The notes under the pieces: model-generated | What the model saw: only the letters and a program-made list of their open reading frames with translations | Database searches by the model: none | What the model was told of the DNA's origin: nothing | Part shown: in pieces, positions 35,096 through 45,260 of the stretch | How positions within the stretch are numbered: position 1 is the stretch's first letter | Layout of the letters: each line of letters opens with the position of its first letter | Program-made: the position numbers and the translations under genes | Source: Acanthamoeba lenticulata | Lineage: Eukaryota; Discosea; Longamoebia; Acanthamoebidae | NCBI GenBank assembly: GCA_002179805.1 | Contig: NAVB01000608.1 | Coordinates: forward strand, 62,001-126,000 | Direction of reading: 5' to 3' | DNA length: 64,000 nt

Positions 35096-36199
35096 ATGAG
35101 GGCGACCAGAGCAGCTGCATTACATCGTGCACCATCTGGCATGGTGGGCGTAGCACGTGCCGGAGCTACGCGTGCATCTTTCTTGCGCGTTGCACCAGTG
35201 CTTCGATCGAGGCCAGGCCCGCTCCAGCCCGCTGGCAGATTTTATTGTACGGCTCCATCCTGTTCTCGTTGCGAGCATGGTGAGTGGAGGGCAGGGGCTG
35301 TGCTAAGCTTGCGCGTGCACGTAGTTCGGACTTGGTCTCAGGTAAACACGCAGACGAAAGACCAAGCGCCCAGTGGCACAGAGCAGCCCCTGACGGCGGC
35401 GCTCGTGGAGCTGCAACGGATAGAAGGGGAACTTCAGCGCATTAAAGAAAGCGACCAAGCGGAGGTCGTTGCAGCCGAGGCCGGGAAGGTTCTGGCCCAG
35501 CTTGAGACGCTTGGAAAAGAGCTCAAGGTTGTGCGCACCCCTCTCGACCTCGTCACTGTGGCCAGGTCCCTCACACGGCGCGCGCAGATCACCGTGATTG
35601 AAGACGAAGGGCAGCAGATCGAACTGCCTGAGAACGAGGATGAGAAAAAGCTCTTTACCCAGCTGAAGGTCGACAGGTGCGTCCGCCTCATGTCGTTACA
35701 CACCATGGAGGATGCAGAGCCTCATACGCCCGAGCACGAACAGCCTCTACTTGTGCGGCGACGCGCTGCTGTGTCTGCAGCGATACCAAGAGGCCTTGAG
35801 CTACCTGGACCGCGTGATCGAGATGCGACCCAATCACATCGACGCGCTGCTCGCGCGGGGCGAGGTTTACATGGACCTCGGGGACGACAAAAGCGCCATG
35901 AGGGACTTTAATGAGGTTCGTTTTGCAGTGCCGCATTGGCCACTTGAAGTCTCCTCACATGGACCCCGTCCGTCGGCTGCCCACAGGTTCGGTTCTGGGA
36001 TCCCAACAACCCGGACGCGCTCTTCTACGCCGCGTCACTGCTGCGCAAGACGTTGAAGAAGGCCTCCGAGGACAAGCAGGACCTCGACAAGTACTTTGCC
36101 GCAGCTGCGCCGAACGCAGCCTCTGAGGCCGCTTCAGACGGCCACCCCAAGGAGCGCAGCTACGAGACAGAGCCAGAAGAGAACGAGAATAAAAAATGA
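35096..36199 (+). CDS. Mitochondrial-type TPR protein
   Basis: Exons 35096..35676, 35711..35915 and 35987..36199 give 332 residues. The N terminus is arginine/alanine-rich with no acidic residues for about 50 positions (MRATRAAALHRAPSG...), typical of a mitochondrial presequence. A coiled coil follows (ALVELQRIEGELQRIKESDQ). TPR motifs are SLYLCGDALLCLQRYQEALS with YLDRVIEMRPNHIDALLARG and EVYMDLGDDKSAMRDFNE. The C terminus is acidic and lysine-rich. TPRs mediate protein contacts; the partner is unknown. The acceptor at 35710 (GGAG) is unusual but the only one that keeps the TPR frame. Confidence 0.7.
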
Positions 36200-36325
36200 T
36201 CCAAAAGGAACTTCTCCTCCTGGTGTTGCACCCCTCTTCAAGGACACAAGGAGTGTGCCCCAATTAGACATCATTAGGTTTTTTGAACCAGAGAGTCTTG
36301 GTCTGCCTTGGTTGGCCAAAAGTTG

Positions 36326-36368
36326 TAAATAAATAAATAAAAAATCAACAAATAAATAAATAATAAAA
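36326..36368. repeat. AAAT-type simple repeat between convergent genes
   Basis: Repeated AAATAAAT units lie between the stops of the TPR gene (36199, plus) and the acyltransferase-like gene (36390, minus). They include AATAAA hexamers usable as plus-strand polyadenylation signals. Confidence 0.6.
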
Positions 36369-36389
36369 CTGGGCCAGTTGGCGGCTTCT

Positions 36390-39063
36390 TCAGGCGGAGG
36401 CTTCGCTTCTGCGCTGCTGCGGGAGGACAGAGTCTCGATTGGTGTTGCTCGGCCGTCGCGGCTTGACGCCGAGGAAAGGCGCTACGGCGGGGATCTGGAG
36501 CAGGAGGTAGACCGTGAGGTAGCTCATCCCAAAGGTGACAACGTTCAGGATCAGCTGCACATCCCCGCCCCACGTGAGTTTGTGGCACGTCATCTGACCA
36601 AGCGCAAAGAGAGAGGAAAAGAAGCGTACAGCTTTCTGGCCCCAGGTGTATGCGTTCATGCCCCACCAACCAGCGTTCATGGAGCACGCCATGAGGTACT
36701 AGACACAACAAATAGAACAAAAGAAATCAGTATATTTTAAAAGAATGTAAGATAAAAAAAAGGGAAATATAAGCCTACGCTTGAGAGCCAACTAGAGGTA
36801 CGTACCTCAAAGACCGGGTGGATGATGAAGAGCCCGAACGTGCTATCGCGGATGAACTGCTGCAGTCGTCTGTCGAGCATGTGTGTTTTTGGATTGGCGG
36901 GGGGGGAGGGGTTAGCGACGCGCAAGTACGGTGGTCGGTCGGGGTAGTGCGGTACCCCTGGAACGGGTGGTTGCCGTAATATTTACACAGTTGGCTGTAA
37001 ATCCTGCAGCCGCCACCACATCCGCCAGCATCACATGTAAGTCAGGCCAACGACAACAGTACGGCAAGGCCTGATGGGTGACTGCTGCGCGAGGTCGTAC
37101 CACATCCAGTACCAGCTCCCGACTCTGTTTTATGACGATGACGATGGTGATGATGGGTGAGCGAGTCGGTCATCAAGTCGCACGTGGTTAGAATCACGCG
37201 AGGGTGGTGCAGGAGGAGAAAGTACACGTAGAAGAAGCGCTTGATGCGCGGCTTGTAGGTGATGTAGCCCGGCCCCACGAACACGAATCCCTCCTGGTCC
37301 GGGAATGACCACTTGAGCAGGGCCTGAGCGACGGCGAACAGTTATGTAAGAAAATCAATGCAAAAATGCAAAATTAAATACATGAGAAAGAAATGGAATT
37401 AATATAAATGAATGAAAACAGAGGGAATAGGTGGCGCACGATGTTCATGAAAAAGTAAAAAGCCAGCTGCAGGTTGGAGCACGCGGTCCAGAAGCAGGGC
37501 AGGCGATCCTCGAAGAGCACCCAGGCGAAGCCAAACACGTAAAAGGCCGAGTGCGAGATGCTCGTGAAGAAGGACGTGCCCAGCGAGCGGCTTGTGTCGG
37601 CCCCCACCGCGATGAGACCGCCAAAGAAGGACGTGGGCGAGGGGATCTCGTCCGGCCCGAGTACTTCAGGGGCGCTGATGATGAGCACATGGCCTGCCAC
37701 GATGGACAAGAGGCTCAGCAGCGGCAGGTTCACGGAGAAGGTGAGGCGCCTGCCTCCGCCTCGAGCCCCTGAACCCTTCCGGCCATCGAGAGACTCTCCG
37801 TCGCCGTTGTCGTCGGAGCCCAGGCGGTGGAGCGGAGGCGACGACGGCGAAGAGGGCGATGCGGTGGGCCCGTAAGAGCAGGTGGCAAAGCACGACCACG
37901 AGCGCGGGAAGTGGAGGGTGATGGTGGTGGGCAGCGGGAAGGTGGCGGTGAGAAGCGGCAGCACGTAGATGAGCACGATGCCGGTGTTGATCAGGAACGA
38001 CGAGAAGTACTGGTTGGCCCACGTAAGCATGAGCGAGGGCGCGAGCGTGCTGAGGGAGACCATCCACTCGTACTGCAGCTCAAAGTAGTGCTCCATGAAG
38101 CGGCCCAGCACGACGACCTTGAGGTAGTGCGTCAGCGCCGCCAGCGAGAGGCCACCGCCGCCCCCGAGGCCGACCTGCCTGGCGCGGGCGAGGCAGGCCA
38201 CAAGCAGGGCCGTCGCGCCAAGGAGCACGCCCACGAGCGTGCCCCACAGCAGGCCGAGCCAGCACCAGAGCCACAGCAGCGGGGCCGCCACGGTCCCGCA
38301 CACGAAGAGGCCCAGAGACCACGGCGACCGGCGTCGCGCGGCCTCGCTCGTTGTCGAGAAAGCCGATGATGGCAAGGCCGAGGTGGAAGCGGCGGAAGAC
38401 GAAGAAGAAGAAGCCGAGAGCCGACGCACGTTGGCGTCGTGGGCGGCTTTCATGACGCAAAAGAGCGGGAGGTGGAGCACCCAGAGGGCGAACATGTAGG
38501 GCAGGAAGTAGAGCTGGCCGGGCGAGGTGAAGAGGACCTCCTTCCAGGCGTCAGCCGAGGCGTTGAGGATGGTGCCCTCCTTGTAGAGGAGCATGGTGAG
38601 CGAAACCGGTAGACCCATGATGAGGAAGCCGAAGAAGAACGCCACGATGAGCTTGAAGAAGCGCTCGGCCACCACGCGCCACAGGCTCTGCTTCTCCTTC
38701 ATGCTCAAGATGCTCGAGGCGCCGCCCAGCACGAAAAACATGTTCAACCCCACCTGCAGGATGCCCCTCTGCACGCTGTGCACAGCGCCCTGTATAGGTA
38801 GCGCGGGTGAGTGGAAGAAGATGTTGATGAAGGCGGAAGGCCAGCCCACGTACCATGTAGTGGCGCACCAGGGCCGCGTCGTCGAGTGGTGACATGGGAG
38901 TGACGCGCAGCCAGTTACGCTTGCCATCAAAAAAGCGCATGTTGTGGTAGTAGACCAGGAAGTTGGCTTGCACCACGCGCACGCACTCCATCCAGTACTG
39001 CCGCGTCCCTCCACCTCCTGACGGCGGCGTACCGCCAGTGGGCGGCTTGGCTGCCTCGTCCAT
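36390..39063 (-). CDS. Multi-pass acyltransferase-3-like membrane protein
   Basis: Exons 38854..39063, 37440..38789, 37184..37323, 37035..37124, 36956..37003, 36806..36869 and 36390..36698 give 736 residues. The N-terminal part (VVQANFLVYYHNMRFFDG, then LNMFFVLGGASSILSMKEK) matches the membrane acyltransferase family of OafA/MdoC, where FFVLGG/FFLAGA follows the second helix. At least ten hydrophobic segments are spread along the chain, and the C-terminal core FIRDSTFGLFIIHPVFE with the HP motif is typical. Such enzymes transfer acyl groups to carbohydrates or lipids across membranes. The long third helix region is interrupted by a serine-rich loop and a GARGGGRR loop. The intron at 37004..37034 is only 31 nt and needs checking. 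Confidence 0.65.
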
Positions 39064-39211
39064 CGATTTGTTGCTTGCGTGGCTTCACTCCACGAAGACA
39101 CCAATTTTGGGCTATCTTTATCTTTTCCTCCGAGTTTTCCACCTTGCTTTTTGTTTTTATTTATTTATTTTTATCTCTTGTTTCTCTCTGGGGAGGACAG
39201 ACCGCTCTGCC

Positions 39212-40725
39212 TCACTCGTAACCTCCAGTTTCATCAGCGCCTCCGTACTGCTCTTCCTCCTCACCCGTCTCTTCGCGTTCGGGCTCAGGCTCAGGCTCGG
39301 GCTCGGGCTCGGGCTCAGGCTCGGGCTCCTCCTGAGGCTCTTCGGGCTTCTCCTCCTGCTGCGGCTCCGGGTCCTCGACGGGCTTCAGCGGCGCCTTCAC
39401 GGGGGCGCCCTGTGTGGCGATGACCTGCGCTGCGGCCTTGGCCAGCGCAGCCTTCTCCCGACGCCACTGCATAGCATCCAAGTGCTTCTCAAGCTGCGCA
39501 CACCACAGGCAGGTGAGTCCACGCGTGGGGCAAGCGACAGCTCAAGGACTCGCACCTCTTCGGCACACTTCCGCTCCAGTTTTTGGTACTCCTTCTTGCG
39601 TTTCTGGGCGTTGTCGTGCAACTCGGACTCTTGCCTGTCGGCCAGGGCCTCCTCGTCCTCGTGCTGGTCGGACATGGTCTTCTGCAAGTCGTCCTGCTGC
39701 TTGAGGGAGAGCTTCATCTGCTTCTTGGACTGGAGCTGCTGGAGGGCCAACATCTCCTTCTCCTGCTTCTTGATCGAAGCCTTGACCTGCTTCTTTCGCT
39801 TCAGCTCATCGAGGTCGGAGGGGTTGTTCTTCTCTTGGATCTTGTCGGCCAGATCCTCGACCTCTTCCTTGTGCTCATACTCTTGCTTCCGCCTTTCATC
39901 CTCATGCCTGATGATACTTGCATGAGCCATGAACGTCGACGTTTCATCTTCTGCATAACGAGGCGTGCGCACCTCCACTGCATCTCAATCTCGTCCCGGA
40001 CGGCTTTCCTCTTGGCGTTGGACTCCTCTCGGATGTGCTTCCTCTTGAGGAGTCTCTTCTGCTTCTGGTGGGTGAGCCTCTGCTTCTCGAGCTCGTGCTC
40101 GTCGTCCTCCTTTTGCTTCTCGACCTTGGCGTCCTCCTCGGCCTTGACGCGCGCCTTCCTTCTGGCCAAATCCGAGGGGTCGGTCGGGACCCGCGCGCCC
40201 ACCTGCCCCCAGGCCACCGCGCGCATGAGCAAGGGGCCGCACCATGGACAGGCGCGCTCTCTTCGGGGCGAGGAGGAGCCGTACGGCGGTGATGGCGGTG
40301 AACCACCCGTCGAGTAGCTTGGCGTTCTCGGCGCAGAAGAAGATGGGGGCCTTCTGCGTGGTGAGCCTGATGGTGTGGTCGTAGCCAGGAATGTACTCCC
40401 TCTCGATCAGGTAGCTCGTCACGTCCAACACCGCGCTGGGCGCCTGAGTAGCAACAGATGAAAGGCCTCTCGGGTGAGCTCGTTGTGTGTTAACAACAAA
40501 CACCAAGGCACGAACCTTGCTCACATCCTCTTGCTTCTTGTAGATTGAGATAGCTCTCTCGCTGGGACGAAGAACCAGATAGCGCTTGTCCTTGGGGGAC
40601 TGCGGTGGTACCCACAACCCCAACAAGGTAAGCATCCAATCCCTCCCCCCTCTAGTTGCACATCAAGGCACCTTAAAGCTGCGACCATCGTTCGAAACAA
40701 GAAGCCAGCCTGCGTGCTCGCTCAT
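39212..40725 (-). CDS. PH-domain and coiled-coil protein with Glu-Pro repeat tail
   Basis: Exons 40672..40725, 40516..40599, 40243..40443, 39973..40202, 39556..39907 and 39212..39493 give 400 residues. A PH domain occupies residues 4 to about 115: GWLLVSNDGRSFK, KRYLVLRPSERAISIYKKQE, and FFCAENAKLLDGWFTAITAV with the conserved tryptophan. A long charged helix follows (ARRKARVKAEEDAKVEKQKE; KKQVKASIKKQEKEMLALQQ). The tail is a pure EPEPEP run, then EEEEQYGG. It is probably a membrane-recruited scaffold. The intron at 40203..40242 is 40 nt. Neighbouring genes upstream and downstream are on the same strand. Confidence 0.8.
39287..39335 (-). repeat. Tandem GAGCCC/GAGCCT repeat coding for (EP)n
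   Basis: About eight six-base units encode the EPEPEP tail of the PH/coiled-coil protein. Confidence 0.8.
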
Positions 40726-40977
40726 GACGTCTTGCTCTAAGTGTGTGAGCCTTTGGGTTATTGCGCGAGCGGTTGAACAGTCGTGTGGTCAGCGGTTTCC
40801 TTTATTGGCCACAGCTACCTGTTTCGCGATGGCTCTGTGGGACAAAAAATCAAAATAATAAAAATAAAAAAGATCAAACAAAAATAAAAGAGAGGAAGCA
40901 TCAAGCGTGACGCACAATAAATATCTCATTTAAAAGAAGCTGCTGATCAACAAAATGCAGAACAAACCAGTTCTGGG

Positions 40978-41316
40978 TCATGGTTTTTGGTTGTGCTTTC
41001 TGGCCTTTGTTCGTCGCTCTGACTTCTTGAGTGATTTGTTTCGATCGTCAGTCTCATCATCGTCGTCATCGTCGTCTGGGTCGTCATCATCATCCAGGTC
41101 GTTGTCGGCTGCGTCTTCGTCCTCGTCTTCGTCTTCATCATCATCATCTCTTTGACCGACAATCTCGCGTTTGCCGAGGAGTTGTTGGTCGGTCGGGTTG
41201 CCCTCCTTGGAGAGCGTGTCGTGGGCGGTTCGAAAACCAATGATGAAGAACGCCATGGCCCAAATGAGCAGGGTGCCATAAATTATGTACTTGGTGGCCC
41301 TCGGATCGAACAGCAT
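40978..41316 (-). CDS. Small single-pass membrane protein with aspartate-rich tail
   Basis: A single exon of 112 residues. The start at 41316 is the only ATG before a membrane helix (KYIIYGTLLIWAMAFFIIGF). After about 35 residues comes a long Asp/Glu run of roughly 45 residues, then a basic C terminus (KKSERRTKARKHNQKP). No family is recognised. The acidic then basic tail could bind calcium or nucleic acid, but this is speculation. It lies between the PH/coiled-coil gene and the methyltransferase gene, all on the minus strand. Confidence 0.65.
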   Translation of the reverse strand: MLFDPRATKYIIYGTLLIWAMAFFIIGFRTAHDTLSKEGNPTDQQLLGKREIVGQRDDDDEDEDEDEDAADNDLDDDDDPDDDDDDDETDDRNKSLKKSERRTKARKHNQKP

Positions 41317-41469
41317 CTTGCGTAAAGGCCTTTCGAAAGATCGAGTACGCAAAGGAGGACGCCCACAACGAGGGAAGACCGGGACAGGCAACAGAGCAGA
41401 ACGACAAAGAATCTTTGGGACTTTCTTCTTCTTCTTCAGTTTTCCGTTTAAATTTTTCTTTTCCCGCCA

Positions 41470-42424
41470 CTACACGCCTGCTGGCTTACACGAGGTGAGC
41501 GTGTAGAGGTAAAAGGTGCGGGCGAGGGTGGCTCCACCAGGTCCACCTTCGTCTTCTCCTTTGGTGTTTCCGTGACTCCGTCCTCCACCCTTCTTTCCAT
41601 CTCGGCCAAGGGCCCGATCAAAGGTGTCGGCCTGCACCTCCCAATCGACCTCGTCGCTAAAGTAGAAGTAGGGGTTCGTGATGAAGCTGTCGTTCTTGGA
41701 GAAGATGAGAAACTTGGCGCCAGGCTTGAGCACTCGGTAGACGTCGCGCATCATCTGTTGAATCGTCTCGTTGGTTCCCTCTTCAGTCTCTCCCGTGGAC
41801 AAGAGAGCATCTGTGCACAAAACAAACAGTCAGACCGGCGTGGCTACGCAGTAGGTGATGATGATGATGATGGCCGGTACCCAGGCAGCCTTTATCCAGG
41901 CACAGATCGAACGAGTCATCTTCAAATGTCATGTGCTCGACGCTCATGAGCTCATACGTGCAGCGGATCATCAGTTCGTCGCTGCGGGGCGCTGTGGCGG
42001 TGGTCTTGCCTGCCGGCGGCTTTCGCTTCTTGTCTCCTGCAGTCTGGCCGCGTCCTGTGTGCTTCGCCACCTCGAAGGAGCTGTAGGCCTCCTGCTGGCG
42101 TGCCTTCATTTTCTCAATGATAAGCTCACAGTTGTCGATGTTGACTACGCTCACGGTGGGCAGCTCCGGATCGCTCACAATCTTTTCGCTTACCACCGAA
42201 TTGCCACACCCTGTAGTGGCAGGCGTGAGCAATAAGGCATGAAGAGTGGACGAAGAGAAGGAGACGGTGCCAATGTGGAGAATGCGTTGGCCCTCCTGCA
42301 GATTTGCGGAAAGGAAAGGTCGGATGTCGGGATAGAGGAGGTACCACTCGTAGGTGTCAACGTATCCCGGCCCGCCCTCGCTGTAAAAGTCATCCCAGTA
42401 GTCGACACACGATGGGGTGGCCAT
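41470..42424 (-). CDS. Class I SAM-dependent methyltransferase (METTL13/EEF1AKMT4-like)
   Basis: Exons 42271..42424, 41881..42210 and 41470..41810 give 274 residues. The opening (YWDDFYSEGGPGYVDTYEWY) and motif I LHIGCGNS are typical of the METTL13/METTL12/EEF1AKMT4 group, as is DLCLDKGCLDALLST and VLKPGAKFLIFS later. Members of the group methylate lysines of eEF1A or related proteins. Motif I is only formed if the first intron (42211..42270) begins with GC rather than GT. The central part has a basic lysine-rich insertion (GDKKRKPPAGKTT). The gene is divergent from TRAPPC5, with 82 bp between ATGs. Confidence 0.8.
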
Positions 42425-42506
42425 CTTTGGCGAGCCAGGAAGAAAACAGAAACAAGAAACTGCAGCAGACAACTTTTTATTTATCTATTTCTCTCGAAAC
42501 ACCAAG

Positions 42507-43386
42507 ATGAACGTGACGCAGACCGCCACTGAGTTCTTCACAAACACCAAAAAAACGCCCCTCGACATAGTTGACCGACCACTCAACAAGCCGAAAAAGG
42601 AGGTGCGGTGCCCTTCCCATTGAGTTCATTCTGATTTTTGCTGAAATGATGTTGCCCTGCTTGTGGTGCAGGTGAGCCTGAGCGCCTATGCCTATCTTTT
42701 TTCAGAGTTTGTACAGTATGCACAGACCAAGGTGGCCAACATCGCCACAGCTGAAGAGCGGTACTTCCTGCCCCTCATGAGTCGCGCACCAGCGCACTGG
42801 TGTCCCGCAGGGCCGGGCTGACCAGTTGCTGGTGGGAAAAGGTTGTGGGAGGTCGGATACCAAGTGGGCATTCGCATGCTGGAACTGCAGAGCTTCCGAG
42901 AGAAGAAGGTGAGGCGCGAGCAGGAGATTGTGGGCATTCTGGGCTTCATCTCTGTCAACTTGTGGAGGACCCTCTTTGGCGACCGCGCGGACTCGCTCGA
43001 GCGAAGCACCGAACACGAGGACGAGTGTATACAGTGCACGCTCTACTTGTTCAGTCTGAACTTTGCTGGCTGTTTGCTGATGCACGTTTCCTATGCAGAC
43101 ATGATCAGGCTGAGCGGAGACGTGCTGGTGAACAAGTACGTTTCCTTGCGTGATGGTGGACTCAACACGGCAGCCTTCGTGGCCGGTGTAGTCAATGGCG
43201 TGCTCGACGCCGCCGAGTTCGTACGTGCTCTATTCCTACGTACTCCTGGGCCCTTTCCCCCTCTAACCACAGCTCTGCCCTTTGCAGCCGTGCAAAGTGT
43301 CGGCACACTACGTCAAACCGAAGACGGTCATCTTGATCAAGTTCGAACCAGAGGTAATCGCGCGCGAGAAGCGGCTCAAGCCCTGA
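42507..43386 (+). CDS. TRAPPC5: TRAPP complex subunit 5 (Trs31)
   Basis: Exons 42507..42602, 42672..42760, 42842..43026, 43099..43220 and 43288..43386 give 196 residues, the normal length. Diagnostic stretches are VSLSAYAYLFSEFVQYAQ, LWEVGYQVGIRMLEL, REQEIVGILGFISVNLWRTL, FGDRADSLERS, LNTAAFVAGVVNGVLDAAEF and VILIKFEPEVIAREKRL. TRAPPC5/Trs31 is a Bet3-family core subunit of the TRAPP tethering complex and Rab GEF at ER-Golgi membranes. The identification is clear. The leader is short because of the divergent methyltransferase gene. Confidence 0.96.
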
Positions 43387-43474
43387 CGCAGCATGAAGGG
43401 CCACCCGTGAGACGAGAGCTTCTGTTCTTCTTTGAGCGTAGTTGTTGAGTTATTTAAAAAATGTGCAGTCAATT

Positions 43475-43663
43475 TCAGACGAGGAAATTTCGATTCCACG
43501 GGTGCTGGTGGCATGCGCCCTTCTTCTTTGTGGAGGGCGGTGACGCTTTAGGTCGGATTTCGGTGGGCTGCAGACCGACGATGGCCAAGAGGTACGAGTC
43601 GATTGGGTCGAACACGTCGGCACTATTCGCTCCTCTCGGCTTTCGGAACCAAGACAGAAGCAT
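43475..43663 (-). CDS. Candidate small gene of unknown function
   Basis: A 62-residue open frame with strongly GC-biased third positions, like real genes here. It begins MLLSWFRKPRGANSADVF and continues DPIDSYLLAIVGLQPTEI. No family is recognised. It lies between the convergent TRAPPC5 gene (ends 43386) and the FYVE gene (starts 43873). It could instead be a chance frame in the FYVE promoter region. Confidence 0.35.
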   Translation of the reverse strand: MLLSWFRKPRGANSADVFDPIDSYLLAIVGLQPTEIRPKASPPSTKKKGACHQHPWNRNFLV

Positions 43664-43684
43664 ACACCAACCCCCAAACGCCGT

Positions 43685-43692
43685 TATATATA
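43685..43692. promoter_or_regulatory. TATA element TATATATA
   Basis: TATATATA in otherwise GC-rich sequence, about 180 bp upstream of the FYVE gene ATG. Its symmetry means it could serve either strand. Confidence 0.45.
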
Positions 43693-43872
43693 CCTTCTGC
43701 TACGCCACCGTAGAGCGAAAGAGGGCGGTACGTCGGGCCTTGCCTTGTTAGCACGCCAGCTTCTGCAGCAGCTTCATGTTCATGGGCTGTGCGTGTGTCT
43801 CTATGTTTGTAGAAAAGGAACGAGCAGCGAACAACAACTACAACCAAGAAGCAGCAGGCAAGTGTTTTCCTG

Positions 43873-45122
43873 ATGACAACCGACCTGGGCGTGGAGTGTA
43901 TGGTGGGCCTGTGCCTTGCCGCGGCCATTTGGTGGATCGCGCGCAGGAGGCGCACCCATACGGAAGGACCCAAGACGCGCCTCGACCCGCTTGGTCTAGC
44001 CGAGCTGGAGCCTCTGTCGGCGACCGACGACAATACGCTCAAGAAAGATGACCTCGTCGTGGAGGGCCACAGCGCGCAGAGGAATGCTTCCGGGATGCCA
44101 GGCAAAGAGCTGCCATTGTCACCATCTCCCCAACAACAAGAACATAAACTGGCTGATGACGTGGACAACGAGTCAGACCAGGAAAGCGAGGAAGACAAGG
44201 AAGAGGACGAAAGCTGGGATGTAGAAGACGAGGACGACGCTGCTGAGCCCGACTTGACCGACGATGAAGATGAAGATGAAGATGAAGAGAGGGAAGAAGC
44301 TGCTGATGAAGACGAAGAAGACGAGGAAGAGAATGATGAACCGCGCGTGGTGAATGCCGAGCTCGACGAGGTGTCGTTGGAGACGCTGGCGAGAGTGGAG
44401 GCTTTGGCAGCAAAGATGGGTGTCAACATGACTGAAAGCTTCATGGCCATGGAAGAGTTCCTGGTGCTCGACGCTCCACCTTCTCCTGGCGCCCTGCCTT
44501 CCTTCGAGACCGACCGCATGCGTCTCGAGGACCACGCTGTCGTTCCGCTAAGCGACGCTGCCAGCGAGAGCGAGGACGAAGAAACGGACAACAACGACGA
44601 CCAACCCGTAGACGAGACAAAGGAAGAAGAACAGGAACGGCGTGCGAGCCACGACAACGAGCAACCACTTGAGGACCCCGCGCCTGATGCAGAGGCCGCT
44701 TTCTGGGCCAAGTGCGAGAACAGGGAGGAATGCAACCTGTGCCACACCCCCTTCACCTTCCTCACCAGGAGGGTGCGCCCATCTTCTCCCTTTCCACCCT
44801 CATCCGCAAACTGCTTCACTTTTTACTCATGAACGCTGGCCGGCTCAGCACCACTGCCGCAAGTGCTTCGCCTCGGTTTGTGGCGGGTACGTCCGCCCAG
44901 CCTGGTCTACAGATAGGGACGGACAGCAGCTGACATATGACGTCCTGACAACATGACAACAGGTGCTCGGCCAACAGCGCGCCGTTGCCCGAGTTCGGAG
45001 GCCGCCTGGAGAGGGTGTGCGACACCTGCTGGACCTCCTTGCAGCAGCAGACGCAGGTGACGCCTGCGGCGGACGAGGAGACCGTCACGACGGAGGAGGT
45101 GCACGAACACGAAGCTTCGTGA
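43873..45122 (+). CDS. FYVE-type zinc finger protein with N-terminal membrane anchor
   Basis: Exons 43873..44772, 44849..44886 and 44963..45122 give 365 residues. A short hydrophobic segment (ECMVGLCLAAAIWWIA) followed by RRRR suggests a signal anchor. The middle 180 residues are very acidic. The C-terminal zinc finger has the ligand pairs CNLC, the basic motif TRRHHCRKC, CGGC and the RVC motif LERVCDTCW, which is the FYVE arrangement; the leading WxxD is replaced by FWAK. FYVE domains bind PI(3)P on endosomes. An anchor plus FYVE could tether endosomes to another membrane, but this is inference. Confidence 0.85.
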
Positions 45123-45260
45123 TCTCGCCCTGCCTCGCTGCAGCCCCGGGCAAAAAGGGTCTCGCGTGAAGAAGAGCTTCCACTACTCCCCCAATCGCCC
45201 TTGTTGGCACACCAATAGCCAAGGCAGCAACACGAGGCCGTTTTTTCTTCTTTCTTGTTC

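Noticed and set aside
35279..35340. GTGAGT...CTCAG intron in the TPR gene
   Set aside because: Removing 62 nt breaks the frame, while the region is open without splicing.
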